DNA from: Nocardioides currus
Lineage (GTDB): Bacteria; Actinomycetota; Actinomycetes; Propionibacteriales; Nocardioidaceae
Assembly: GCF_003057875.1 (NCBI RefSeq)
Contig: NZ_PYXZ01000012.1
Span: forward strand, 85,848 to 149,847
Direction: 5' to 3'
Length of the DNA: 64,000 nt
Shown here: piece after piece, positions 6,609-14,898 of the stretch
Layout: every line of letters starts with the position of its first letter
How positions within the stretch are numbered: position 1 is the first letter of the stretch
Program-made: the position numbers and the translations under genes
The notes under the pieces: generated by a model
Seen by the model: the letters and a program-made list of their open reading frames with translations, nothing else
What the model was told of the DNA's origin: nothing
Database searches by the model: none

Positions 6609-9600
6609 ATGTCCGCACTCGACCACTTCAGCGCCCCGACGCGCGCCTGGTTCGAAGCCGCCTTCGCCGCGCCGACGCCGGCCCAGGAGGGCGCGTGGGA
6701 CGCGATCGCGCACCGCAAGCACGCGCTGGTCGTCGCGCCGACCGGCAGCGGCAAGACGTTGAGCGCGTTCCTGTTCGCCGTCGACAAGCTGCTCACCGAG
6801 GGCCCGCCGGAGGAGAAGACGAAGCGCACCCGCGTGCTCTACGTCAGCCCGCTCAAGGCGCTGGCCGTCGACGTCGAGCGCAACCTGCGCGCGCCGCTGA
6901 CCGGCATCCGCCACACCGCCGACCGGCTGCAGACCCCGCTGCCCGAGGTCACCGTGGGGCTCCGGTCCGGGGACACCAGCCCCGCCGACCGGCGCAAGCT
7001 GAGCACCCGACCACCCGACATCCTGATCACGACCCCCGAGTCACTGTTCCTGATGCTGACCAGCCAGGCGCGCGAGACCCTGCGCGGGATCGACACCGTG
7101 ATCCTCGACGAGGTGCACGCCGTCGCCGGCACCAAGCGCGGCGCCCACCTCGCCCTGACGCTCGAGCGCCTCGACGCGCTGCTGGAGCAGCCGGCCCAGC
7201 GCATCGGCCTCTCCGCGACCGTCCGCCCGCTCGAGGAGGTCGCCCGCTTCCTCGGCGGCTCCGCGCCGGTCGAGATCGTCGCGCCGCCCTCCACCAAGGA
7301 GTGGGACCTCAAGGTCGTCGTGCCGGTCGAGGACATGACCATGCCCGAGGAGTACGACGAGGAGTCGCACGACCCCGGACGCTCCACCAGCATCTGGCCG
7401 CACGTCGAGGAACACGTCGTCGACCTGATCGAGCAGCACCGCTCGACGATCGTCTTCGCCAACTCCCGGCGTCTCGCCGAGCGGTTGACGGCCCGGCTCA
7501 ACGAGATCGCAACGGACCGTGCCGCGCCGGACGATGCCGAGGCATCCGCGGCCGACGGCGGGCCTCCCGCCCAGGTGATGGCGCAGTCCGGAGCCAGCAC
7601 GGGCGCCGAGACGGTCATCGCCAAGGCCCACCACGGCTCGGTGTCGAAGGAGCAGCGGGCGATCATCGAGGACGACCTCAAGCGCGGCCGCCTGCCCGCC
7701 GTCGTCGCGACGAGCAGCCTCGAGCTCGGCATCGACATGGGCGCGGTCGACCTCGTCATCCAGATCGAGTCGCCGCCCAGCGTCGCCAGTGCCCTCCAGC
7801 GCGTGGGCCGCGCGGGACACCAGGTGGGCGAGGTGAGCCGGGGCGTGCTGTTCCCCAAGCACCGCGGCGACCTGGCCCAGACCGCGGTGTCGGTGCAGCG
7901 CATGCGGTCCGGAGCCATCGAGAAGCTGTCGATGCCCAGCAACCCCCTCGACGTGCTGGCCCAACAGGTCGTGGCGGCGACGGCCATGGAGGACTGGTCG
8001 GTCGACGAGTTCTTCGCCCTGACCCGCCGCGCCGCGTCCTACTCCCAGCTCCCCCGCAGCGCCTTCGACGCCACGCTCGACCTGCTGAGCGGGCGCTACC
8101 CGAGCGAGGAGTTCGCCGAGCTCCGTCCGCGGATCGTGTGGGACCGCGTCAACGACACGATCTCCGGGCGTCCCGGTGCGCAGCGGCTGGCCGTGACGAG
8201 CGGCGGCACCATCCCCGACCGCGGCCTCTTCGGGGTCTTCCTGGTCGGCGAGAAGTCGAGCCGCGTCGGCGAGCTCGACGAGGAGATGGTCTACGAGTCC
8301 CGCGTCGGCGACATCTTCGCCCTGGGCGCGACCAGCTGGCGGATCGAGGACATCACCCACGACCGGGTGCTGGTCACCCCCGCGCCCGGCATCCCGGGAC
8401 GGCTGCCCTTCTGGAAGGGCGACAGCCTCGGTCGCCCGGCCGAGCTCGGCGAGGCCATCGGCGTCTTCACCCGCGGCCTCCTGGGCCAGAGCGAGGCCAA
8501 GGCACGCGCCGCTGTGTCCGAGGCCGGTCTGGACGACTACGCCGCGGCCAACCTCGTCACCTACGTCACCGAGCAGCGCGAGGCCACCAACGTGGTGCCC
8601 AGCGACACGCAGATCGTGGTGGAGCGCTTCCGCGACGAGCTCGGCGACTGGCGACTCGTCGTCCACTCCCCCTACGGCACGCCCCTGCACGCGCCGTGGG
8701 CGCTGGCGATCAACGCCCGGCTGCGCGAGCGCTACGACATCGACGGCCAGGCGATGGCCTCCGACGACGGCATCGTCATCCGGATCCCCGACACCGACCA
8801 GGATCCGCCGCTCGGCGAGCTCATCGTCTTCGAGCCCGATGAGATCGAGCAGCTCGTCACCCAGGAGGTCGGCGGCTCCGCCCTCTTCGCGAGCCGCTTC
8901 CGTGAGTGCGCTGCCCGCGCCCTCCTCCTCCCCCGTCGCGATCCCGGCCGGCGCAGCCCCCTGTGGCAGCAGCGCCAGCGCAGCGCCCAGCTGCTGGAGG
9001 TCGCCTCGAAGTATCCCGCCTTCCCGATCGTCCTCGAGGCGATCCGCGAGTGCCTCCAGGACGTCTACGACCTGCCCGCCCTGACCGCCCTGCTGAAGCG
9101 CATCGACCGGCGCGAGGTCACCGTGGTCGACGTCTCGACCCAGACGCCGAGCCCGTTCGCCCGGAGCATGCTCTTCGGGTACGTCGCCCAGTTCGTCTAC
9201 GAGGGTGACTCGCCGATCGCCGAGCGCCGTGCCGCCGCCCTGAGCCTCGACCAGGGGCTGCTCGCGGAGCTGCTCGGGCGGGCCGAGCTGCGCGAGCTGC
9301 TCGACCCCGACGTCCTCGCCGAGGTCGAGGCCGAGCTGCAGTGGCTCGCGCCCGACCGGCGCGCCCGCAGCGCCGAGGCGGTCGCCGACCTGCTGCGCGT
9401 GCTCGGACCGCTGACCATCGACGAGGTCGCCGCGCGCGTGAAGGACGAGTCCGTGTCCGAGGTGTCGACGTGGCTCACCGACCTGGCCGACGCGCGGCGG
9501 GTCGTCGCCGTACGCATCGCCGGGGAGGAGCGCTGGACCACGATCGAGGACGTCGCCCGCCTGCGCGACGGCCTCGGTGTGCCGGTCCCCGTCGGGACGC

Positions 9601-11123
9601 CCGACGTCTTCACCGAGCCGACCGAGGACCCGATCGGCGACCTGATCTCCCGCTACGCCCGCACCCACGGACCGTTCACGACCGCCGACGTGGCGGGCCG
9701 GCTCGGCCTCGGCGAGGCGGTCGCCCGGCACGCCCTGCAACGCCTGGTGGCGCGCGGGCGGCTGCTCGAGGGTGAGTTCCGCCCGTCGGGCAGCGGCTCG
9801 GAGTGGTGCGACGCCGAGGTGCTGCGCAAGCTGCGCCGACGCTCGCTGGCCCGGCTGCGCAAGGAGGTCGAGCCGGTCACGCCCGACACCCTCGCCCGGT
9901 TCCTGCCGGCCTGGCAGCGCGTCGGAGGCAAGCTGCGCGGCGTCGACGGCGTGGTGGCGGCCATCGACCAGCTGGCCGGGTGCCCGGTGCCGGCCAGCGC
10001 CCTCGAGGGGCTGGTCCTCGCGAGCCGCGTCCGCGACTACGAGCCGAGCTTCCTCGACGAGCTGACCAGCGCCGGCGAGGTGATCTGGGCCGGGCACGCA
10101 CCCCTCCCGGGCAGCGACGGCTGGGTCAGCCTGCACCTCGCCGACCAGGCCCACCTCACCCTCCCCGACCCGCAGTGGGGTGAGCTCGACGAGCTGCAGC
10201 AGTCCGTGCTGGAGGCGCTGGCGCCCGGCGGCGCGTGGTTCTTCCGCCAGCTCGCCGACCGCCTCGGCTCGCAGACCGACGCCGCGCTGTCCACCGCGCT
10301 GTGGGGACTGGTCTGGGAGGGGCTGGTCACCAACGACACCCTCACGCCGATGCGCGCGCTGATCCGGTCCGGCAGCTCGAGCCACCGCACGCGCCGCCCC
10401 CCGCCCCGCGTGAAGATGAGAGGCGGCCGGATGCCCGTCCGGTCGGGTCCGCCCGAGACCGCGGGCCGCTGGAGCGTGCTCCCGGCCCGCGACGCCGACG
10501 CCACGCGCCGCGCCCACGCCACCGCGGAGCACCTGCTCGAGCGCCACGGGGTGGTCACCCGCGGGGCGGTGATGCAGGAGCGCATCGTCGGCGGATTCGC
10601 CGGCGTCTACAAGGTGCTCTCCGCGTTCGAGGACACCGGCCGCTGCCGCCGCGGCTACTTCATCGAGGGCCTCGGCGCCGCCCAGTTCGGCACGGCCGGG
10701 GCGATCGACCGGTTGCGCACCTTCTCCGAGCCCGAGGAGGCCAAGCCCGTCGCCATCGCCCTGGCCGCGACCGATCCCGCCAACCCCTACGGCGCCGCGC
10801 TGCCGTGGCCCGCCAGCACCGGCGAGTCCGGACACCGGCCCGGTCGCAAGGCCGGCGCCCTCGTCGTGCTGGTCGACGGCGCCCTCACGCTCTACGTCGA
10901 ACGCGGGGGCCGCACGCTGCTGACCTGGTCGGAGGACGTCGAGCGGCTCACGCCGGCCGCCGCCTCGCTGGCCGAGGCCACCCGGCGCGGTGCGCTCGGG
11001 AAGCTGACCGTGGAGAAGGCCGACGGCGCCGCGCTGCTCGGCGGCGGCGAGACCCCGCTGCGTCAGGCCCTGAACGCCGCGGGCTTCGTCTCCACGCCGA
11101 AGGGGCTGAGGATGCGTGCCTGA
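6609..11123 (+). CDS. lhr: Lhr-family ATP-dependent DNA helicase
   Basis: Very large superfamily 2 helicase of 1504 residues, almost the same length as M. smegmatis Lhr (about 1507). Walker A is APTGSGKT at residues 43-50 and the DEVH box is at 167-170. Motif III is GLSATVRP, and motif VI is ALQRVGRAGHQVG in the second RecA-like domain. The long C-terminal half carries the winged-helix and Lhr-specific domains. Lhr is a 3'-5' helicase that prefers RNA:DNA hybrids and acts in repair. Its 3' end overlaps the nei2 start by eight bases, the same lhr-nei pairing as Rv3296-Rv3297, so helicase and glycosylase are co-expressed. Confidence 0.95.
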   Translation: MSALDHFSAPTRAWFEAAFAAPTPAQEGAWDAIAHRKHALVVAPTGSGKTLSAFLFAVDKLLTEGPPEEKTKRTRVLYVSPLKALAVDVERNLRAPLTGIRHTADRLQTPLPEVTVGLRSGDTSPADRRKLSTRPPDILITTPESLFLMLTSQARETLRGIDTVILDEVHAVAGTKRGAHLALTLERLDALLEQPAQRIGLSATVRPLEEVARFLGGSAPVEIVAPPSTKEWDLKVVVPVEDMTMPEEYDEESHDPGRSTSIWPHVEEHVVDLIEQHRSTIVFANSRRLAERLTARLNEIATDRAAPDDAEASAADGGPPAQVMAQSGASTGAETVIAKAHHGSVSKEQRAIIEDDLKRGRLPAVVATSSLELGIDMGAVDLVIQIESPPSVASALQRVGRAGHQVGEVSRGVLFPKHRGDLAQTAVSVQRMRSGAIEKLSMPSNPLDVLAQQVVAATAMEDWSVDEFFALTRRAASYSQLPRSAFDATLDLLSGRYPSEEFAELRPRIVWDRVNDTISGRPGAQRLAVTSGGTIPDRGLFGVFLVGEKSSRVGELDEEMVYESRVGDIFALGATSWRIEDITHDRVLVTPAPGIPGRLPFWKGDSLGRPAELGEAIGVFTRGLLGQSEAKARAAVSEAGLDDYAAANLVTYVTEQREATNVVPSDTQIVVERFRDELGDWRLVVHSPYGTPLHAPWALAINARLRERYDIDGQAMASDDGIVIRIPDTDQDPPLGELIVFEPDEIEQLVTQEVGGSALFASRFRECAARALLLPRRDPGRRSPLWQQRQRSAQLLEVASKYPAFPIVLEAIRECLQDVYDLPALTALLKRIDRREVTVVDVSTQTPSPFARSMLFGYVAQFVYEGDSPIAERRAAALSLDQGLLAELLGRAELRELLDPDVLAEVEAELQWLAPDRRARSAEAVADLLRVLGPLTIDEVAARVKDESVSEVSTWLTDLADARRVVAVRIAGEERWTTIEDVARLRDGLGVPVPVGTPDVFTEPTEDPIGDLISRYARTHGPFTTADVAGRLGLGEAVARHALQRLVARGRLLEGEFRPSGSGSEWCDAEVLRKLRRRSLARLRKEVEPVTPDTLARFLPAWQRVGGKLRGVDGVVAAIDQLAGCPVPASALEGLVLASRVRDYEPSFLDELTSAGEVIWAGHAPLPGSDGWVSLHLADQAHLTLPDPQWGELDELQQSVLEALAPGGAWFFRQLADRLGSQTDAALSTALWGLVWEGLVTNDTLTPMRALIRSGSSSHRTRRPPPRVKMRGGRMPVRSGPPETAGRWSVLPARDADATRRAHATAEHLLERHGVVTRGAVMQERIVGGFAGVYKVLSAFEDTGRCRRGYFIEGLGAAQFGTAGAIDRLRTFSEPEEAKPVAIALAATDPANPYGAALPWPASTGESGHRPGRKAGALVVLVDGALTLYVERGGRTLLTWSEDVERLTPAAASLAEATRRGALGKLTVEKADGAALLGGGETPLRQALNAAGFVSTPKGLRMRA

Positions 11124-11907
11124 GGGCGACACCGTCTTCCGGGCCGCCCGCCTGCTCGACCGCTCCCTCTCGGGTCGGGTCCTGACCCGCAGCGACTTCC
11201 GGGTGCCGCAGCACGCGACCGCCGACCTCAGCGGCGCCACGGTCACCCGCAGCCTGTCCCGCGGCAAGCACATCCTGACCCGGACCGACACCGGCTTCAC
11301 GGTCCACACCCACCTGAAGATGGAGGGAGCCTGGCGGGTCTACCGCCCGGGCGAGAAGTGGCAGCGACCCGTCAGCCAGGTGCGGCTGCTCCTCGAGGCG
11401 GGCGACGTGACCGCCGTCGGGTTCAGCCTCGGGATCGTCGAGCTGATCGAGACCGTGGACGAGGACACGGTCGTCGGCCACCTCGGACCTGACCTGCTCG
11501 GTCCCGACTGGGACGAGACGGAGGCGCTGCGCCGCCTCGGCGAGGACCCCGACCGCGAGCTCATCGCGGCCCTGCTCGACCAGCGCAACCTCGCCGGCAT
11601 CGGCAACATGTACGCCGCCGAGCTCTGCTTCACCAGCGGGATCCACCCCAGTCGTCCGGTGCGCGACGTCGACGACCTCCCCCGCCTGGTCCGCCGCGCG
11701 AAGCTCATGCTCGAGACCAACTCGGAGCGGGCCGTCCAGTCCACCACCGGCAACCTGCGACCGCGCGAGCGGATGTGGGTCTACCGGCGCGACAAGTCAC
11801 CCTGTCGTCGCTGCGGCACCCCGATCCGGGTCGCGATGCGCGGCGAGCCCGGCCGCGAGCGCGCGGCCTACTGGTGCCCGAGCTGCCAGCCGGCCGCCGA
11901 GGCCTGA
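11116..11907 (+). CDS. nei2: Fpg/Nei family DNA glycosylase (Nei2-like)
   Basis: Bifunctional base-excision glycosylase/AP lyase of 263 residues. The start is GTG at 11116, giving M-P-E-G after the initiator, so the catalytic Pro2 and Glu3 are in place. Other features are the helix-two-turn-helix region LLDQRNLAGIGNMYAAE and a C-terminal zinc finger, CRRCGTPI near residue 233 paired with CPSC near residue 256. The order lhr then nei matches mycobacteria. Family members remove oxidised pyrimidines and related lesions; exact substrate range is inferred from the family. Confidence 0.92.
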   Translation: MPEGDTVFRAARLLDRSLSGRVLTRSDFRVPQHATADLSGATVTRSLSRGKHILTRTDTGFTVHTHLKMEGAWRVYRPGEKWQRPVSQVRLLLEAGDVTAVGFSLGIVELIETVDEDTVVGHLGPDLLGPDWDETEALRRLGEDPDRELIAALLDQRNLAGIGNMYAAELCFTSGIHPSRPVRDVDDLPRLVRRAKLMLETNSERAVQSTTGNLRPRERMWVYRRDKSPCRRCGTPIRVAMRGEPGRERAAYWCPSCQPAAEA

Positions 11908-11951
11908 CCCGCTCCGGCGGGCGCTCGGCGCCGTACGCAGTGCTGACGCGA

Positions 11952-12075
11952 CCACCTCGTCGGACGTCGAGCGGAGCGTCCGACGCCCTGGTCGCCCGGG
12001 CAGCCACATCGTCGGACGTCGAGCGGTACGTCCGACGCCCTGGTCGCCCGGGCAGCCACCTCGTCGGACGTCCCG
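11952..12075. repeat. 52-base tandem repeat with internal hairpins
   Basis: Two full copies and a third partial copy of a 52-base unit begin at 11952, 12004 and 12056 (each opens with CCAC). The first two copies differ at only a few positions. Each contains an inverted repeat with a 9-base stem, CGTCGGACG pairing with CGTCCGACG, and a 10-base loop. The block lies between the convergent 3' ends of nei2 and the ClgR-like gene and may end transcription from both sides. I see no open frame in it. Confidence 0.8.
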
Positions 12076-12144
12076 GCTGACATGGCAGGCGCGGAATCAC
12101 CGACATCCCATCGTGAACCGGCAGGGACGGGAGAGCTCCCCGGG

Positions 12145-12462
12145 TCAGGCGGCGGAGGCCACCACGTCGTCGGCGGCGGGCCGGGCGGACGCGATGGGCG
12201 TCGCCTCGATGTGGAGGGCCAGCGCACGCTCCTCGAGCGCCACCGCGTCGGAGACCTCGCGGAGCACGTCGGAGAGCGGGAGGTCCATGGCCATGCACAG
12301 CGAGGCGAGGAGCTCGGACGACGCTTCCTTCTGGCCGCGCTCGATCTCCGAGATGTAGCCCAGGCTCACCCGCGCCTCGGCGGACACCTCGCGCAGGGTC
12401 ATGCCGCGCTGCATCCGCTCGCTGCGGAGCACGTCGCCGAGAAGCCGACGAAAGAGCACCAT
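12145..12462 (-). CDS. clgR: XRE-family regulator, ClgR-like
   Basis: DNA-binding protein of 105 residues. A helix-turn-helix is clear: LRSERMQRGMTLREVSAEAR then VSLGYISEIERGQKEASSE. This sequence is typical of ClgR, the actinobacterial activator of clp protease genes, and of its paralogue PopR. The start at ATG 12462 gives MVLFRRLLGDVLR, as in relatives. It follows cinA with a gap of 46 bases in the same direction, the common cinA-clgR order. The C-terminal part is acidic/alanine-rich and ends in DDVVASAA, a non-polar tail of the type recognised by Clp proteases. Regulation by proteolysis is an inference. Confidence 0.85.
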   Translation of the reverse strand: MVLFRRLLGDVLRSERMQRGMTLREVSAEARVSLGYISEIERGQKEASSELLASLCMAMDLPLSDVLREVSDAVALEERALALHIEATPIASARPAADDVVASAA

Positions 12463-12508
12463 GCGCTTGTCCTTCCGGAGGATGGGTGTGACCTCGTGGT
12501 GGCCAACG

Positions 12509-12997
12509 CTACCCGAGGCCCGAATCTTCCCTCCGGAGCATGGCACCGAGCACCGACAACGCGTCGCGACAGCTCCCGGCCTGGATCGCCGCGCGATCGC
12601 CGTCGAGGGCCAGCAGGTGCGTCTCCACGGCGCGCGGCCCGGCGCACGCGATCCACACGTGCCCGGCCGGGTGACCTTCCTGCGGATCGGGTCCGGCCAC
12701 GCCGGTCGTCGCGAGGCCGTACGTCGCACCTAGCAGCTCGCGCGCCCCGGTGGCCATCGCGGCGGCGCACTCGGCCGACACCGCGCCGTACGCCTCGACG
12801 ACCTCGGCCGGGACGCCGAGCACCGACACCTTCACGGGGGTCGCGTAGGCGACCACTCCGCCGCGGAAGCACGCCGAGGCGCCTGGGACCGCGGTGACGG
12901 CAGCGGCGAGCTGCCCGCCGGTCAACGACTCGGCGGTGGCGAGCGTGATCCCGAGCGAGCTCATCCGCGCCACGAGGTCGCGTGCGTCCCACGTCAT
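12509..12997 (-). CDS. cinA: CinA C-terminal domain protein (PncC-like nicotinamide-nucleotide amidase)
   Basis: Protein of 162 residues consisting only of the CinA/PncC domain, which deamidates nicotinamide mononucleotide in the pyridine nucleotide salvage cycle. Motifs: TAESLTGGQLAAAVTAVPGAS near residue 20, FRGGVVAYATPVKVSVLGV, and TTGVAGPDPQEGHPAGHVWI. The N-terminal MoCF-like half of longer CinA proteins is absent, as is common in actinobacteria. A TAGGGT hexamer at 13004-13009 lies six bases before the ATG, suggesting a leaderless mRNA divergent from the GH15 gene. Confidence 0.9.
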   Translation of the reverse strand: MTWDARDLVARMSSLGITLATAESLTGGQLAAAVTAVPGASACFRGGVVAYATPVKVSVLGVPAEVVEAYGAVSAECAAAMATGARELLGATYGLATTGVAGPDPQEGHPAGHVWIACAGPRAVETHLLALDGDRAAIQAGSCRDALSVLGAMLRREDSGLG

Positions 12998-13023
12998 GGG
13001 GAGACCCTAGCTACGTTGAGGAC
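12998..13023. promoter_or_regulatory. overlapping divergent leaderless promoters (cinA / GH15)
   Basis: Only 26 bases separate the two start codons. Leftward, TAGGGT (13004-13009) sits six bases before the cinA ATG. Rightward, TACGTT (13012-13017) sits six bases before the GH15 ATG. Each -35 region must lie within the coding sequence of the other gene. Simultaneous RNA polymerase binding at both seems sterically unlikely. Confidence 0.6.
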
Positions 13024-14814
13024 ATGGCTCTGCGCATCGAGGACTACGCCATCGTCGGCGACCGCGGCACCGCCGCCCTCATCGGCCGGGACGGCTCGAT
13101 CGACTGGCTGTGCCTGCCCCGCTTCGACTCCCCCGCGTGCTTCGCCGCGCTCCTCGGTGATCCCGACAACGGGCGCTGGCTGCTGGCACCGGCGGAGACC
13201 GACGGCGTGACCGCGACGCGCACCTACGTCGGCGACAGCGCCGTCCTGGAGACCACCTTCACCACCCCGACGGGGGTGCTGGTGCTGCGGGACGTGATGC
13301 CCCTCAGCGACGAGCGCGCCGACCTCGTGCGGACCGTCCGGTGCACGGAGGGCACGGTCGCCGTCCGTCACGAGTGGGTGGTGCGCTTCGACTACGGCCG
13401 GGTGCGCCCGTGGGTGACGCGCCAGCAGGTGGCCGGGCAGGAGGTGATCGTCGCGACAGCAGGTCCGGACAAGCTGATGCTGCGCGGTCCGCGCCTCCCG
13501 CACGCCGACGACGGGCACCACGTCGACGACTTCGACCTTGCCGCCGGCGACGAGATGACCTTCTCCACCACGTGGGTGCGGTCCTGGCGCGACCTGCCCG
13601 AGCCGCTCCCCTTCGACGACCGGATCGAGGCGACGCGCGCCGAGCACGAGAGGTGGGCGGGTCACTGTCGCGAGGACGTCCCCCGCGCCGACCTGGTGCG
13701 ACGCAGCCTGCTGACGCTGCGCCTGCTCACCCACGAGGAGACCGGCGGCATCGTGGCGGCGCCGACGACCAGCCTGCCGGAGTGCTTCGGCGGCGAGCGC
13801 AACTGGGACTACCGCTACTGCTGGCTGCGCGACGCGGCGCTGACGCTGGAGTCGCTGCTCGCGGCCGGCTACACCGAGGAGGCCCGCGACTGGCGGCGGT
13901 GGCTGCTGCGGGCCGTGGCCGGCGACCCGGAGGACCTCCAGATCATGTACACCGTCGACGGCGGGCGCCAGCTGCCCGAGCGCGAGCTCGAGCACCTCGC
14001 GGGCTACGAGGGCTCCAGGCCCGTGCGCATCGGCAACGCCGCCGTCGGGCAGCGGCAGACCGACGTGCTCGGCGAGGTGATGATCGCGCTGGAGGACGCC
14101 CGCGCCGCCGGTCTCGAGGAGACCACCCAGAGCTGGGCGCTCCAGCGCTCCCTGGTCGAGGAGCTCGCCGGACACTGGGACGAGCCCGACAACGGGCTCT
14201 GGGAGATCCGCGGCGACCCACAGCACTTCACCCACTCCCGGGTGATGGTCTGGGTGGCCTTCGACCGGGCGATCCGCGCGGTCGAGGAGCACGGGCTCGA
14301 CGGCCCCGTCGAGCGCTGGCGCGACCTGCGCGAGCAGGTGCGGGCCGAGGTCCTGGAGAAGGGGTACGACGCCGAACGGGGCACCTTCACCCAGCACTAC
14401 GACACCCGCGAGCTCGACGCGAGCCTGCTCAACATCCCGCTGGTCGGGTTCCTGCCGGGCGACGACGAACGCGTCCTCGGCACCATCCGGGCGATCGAGG
14501 AGGACCTGATGCGCGACGGGTTCCTGCGCCGCTACCGCACCCAGAGCGGGGTCGACGGCCTCGACGGCGACGAGCACCCGTTCCTCGCCTGCTCCTTCTG
14601 GCTGGTCTCGGCCTACGCCCGCGCCGGGCGCCTCGACGACGCCCACGACCTCTTCGAGCGGCTGTGCGACCTCGCCAACGACGTCGGTCTGCTGTCCGAG
14701 GAGTACGACGTGGGCAACGACCGGATGGCCGGCAACTTCCCGCAGGCGTTCAGCCACCTGACGCTCGTGCAGGCCGCGCTGTCCCTGGCCCGAGCCGCGC
14801 TCGATCGAGCCTGA
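13024..14814 (+). CDS. glycoside hydrolase family 15 protein (glucoamylase/trehalase type)
   Basis: Cytoplasmic enzyme of 596 residues, no signal peptide. The N-terminal beta domain starts IEDYAIVGDRGTAALIGRDGSIDWLCLPRFDS. The (alpha/alpha)6 barrel contains ERNWDYRYCWLRDAALTLESL, which includes the substrate-binding and catalytic-acid region. The catalytic-base region is DVGLLSEEYD near the C-terminus, followed by GNFPQAFSHLTL. Length and motifs match the bacterial GH15 group that includes mycobacterial trehalase and related glucoamylases. Trehalose or malto-oligosaccharide are the likely substrates; which one cannot be decided. It appears leaderless, divergent from cinA. Confidence 0.9.
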   Translation: MALRIEDYAIVGDRGTAALIGRDGSIDWLCLPRFDSPACFAALLGDPDNGRWLLAPAETDGVTATRTYVGDSAVLETTFTTPTGVLVLRDVMPLSDERADLVRTVRCTEGTVAVRHEWVVRFDYGRVRPWVTRQQVAGQEVIVATAGPDKLMLRGPRLPHADDGHHVDDFDLAAGDEMTFSTTWVRSWRDLPEPLPFDDRIEATRAEHERWAGHCREDVPRADLVRRSLLTLRLLTHEETGGIVAAPTTSLPECFGGERNWDYRYCWLRDAALTLESLLAAGYTEEARDWRRWLLRAVAGDPEDLQIMYTVDGGRQLPERELEHLAGYEGSRPVRIGNAAVGQRQTDVLGEVMIALEDARAAGLEETTQSWALQRSLVEELAGHWDEPDNGLWEIRGDPQHFTHSRVMVWVAFDRAIRAVEEHGLDGPVERWRDLREQVRAEVLEKGYDAERGTFTQHYDTRELDASLLNIPLVGFLPGDDERVLGTIRAIEEDLMRDGFLRRYRTQSGVDGLDGDEHPFLACSFWLVSAYARAGRLDDAHDLFERLCDLANDVGLLSEEYDVGNDRMAGNFPQAFSHLTLVQAALSLARAALDRA

Positions 14815-14837
14815 TCGCGCACGACCCTGAGCATGCC

Positions 14838-14874
14838 GATGGCCCGGCCACCCCGCGTGGGGTGACCGGGCCAT
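14838..14874. terminator. bidirectional hairpin terminator
   Basis: GATGGCCCGG at 14838-14847 pairs perfectly with CCGGGCCATC at 14865-14874, with further near-complete pairing inside around a GCGT loop. It lies between the convergent stops of the GH15 gene and the nuclease gene and can serve both strands. Confidence 0.8.
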
Positions 14875-14898
14875 CGAACAGGGCGACGCCGTGCGACG

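Noticed and set aside
7041..11309. Long open frame antisense to lhr and nei2
   Set aside because: Low-complexity Leu/Gly/Arg/Asp composition and no domain; lhr and nei2 are unmistakable on the other strand.
11952..12075. Tandem units as a small CRISPR array
   Set aside because: There are no unique spacers; the whole 52-base unit is repeated and no cas genes are nearby.
12537..12559. TTGTCGGTG-N8-CATGCT (leftward) inside cinA, upstream of clgR, as another damage promoter
   Set aside because: The half-site is exact, but the -10 lacks the leading T and the bases are needed to encode the conserved end of CinA (LSVLGAML). Chance seems more likely.
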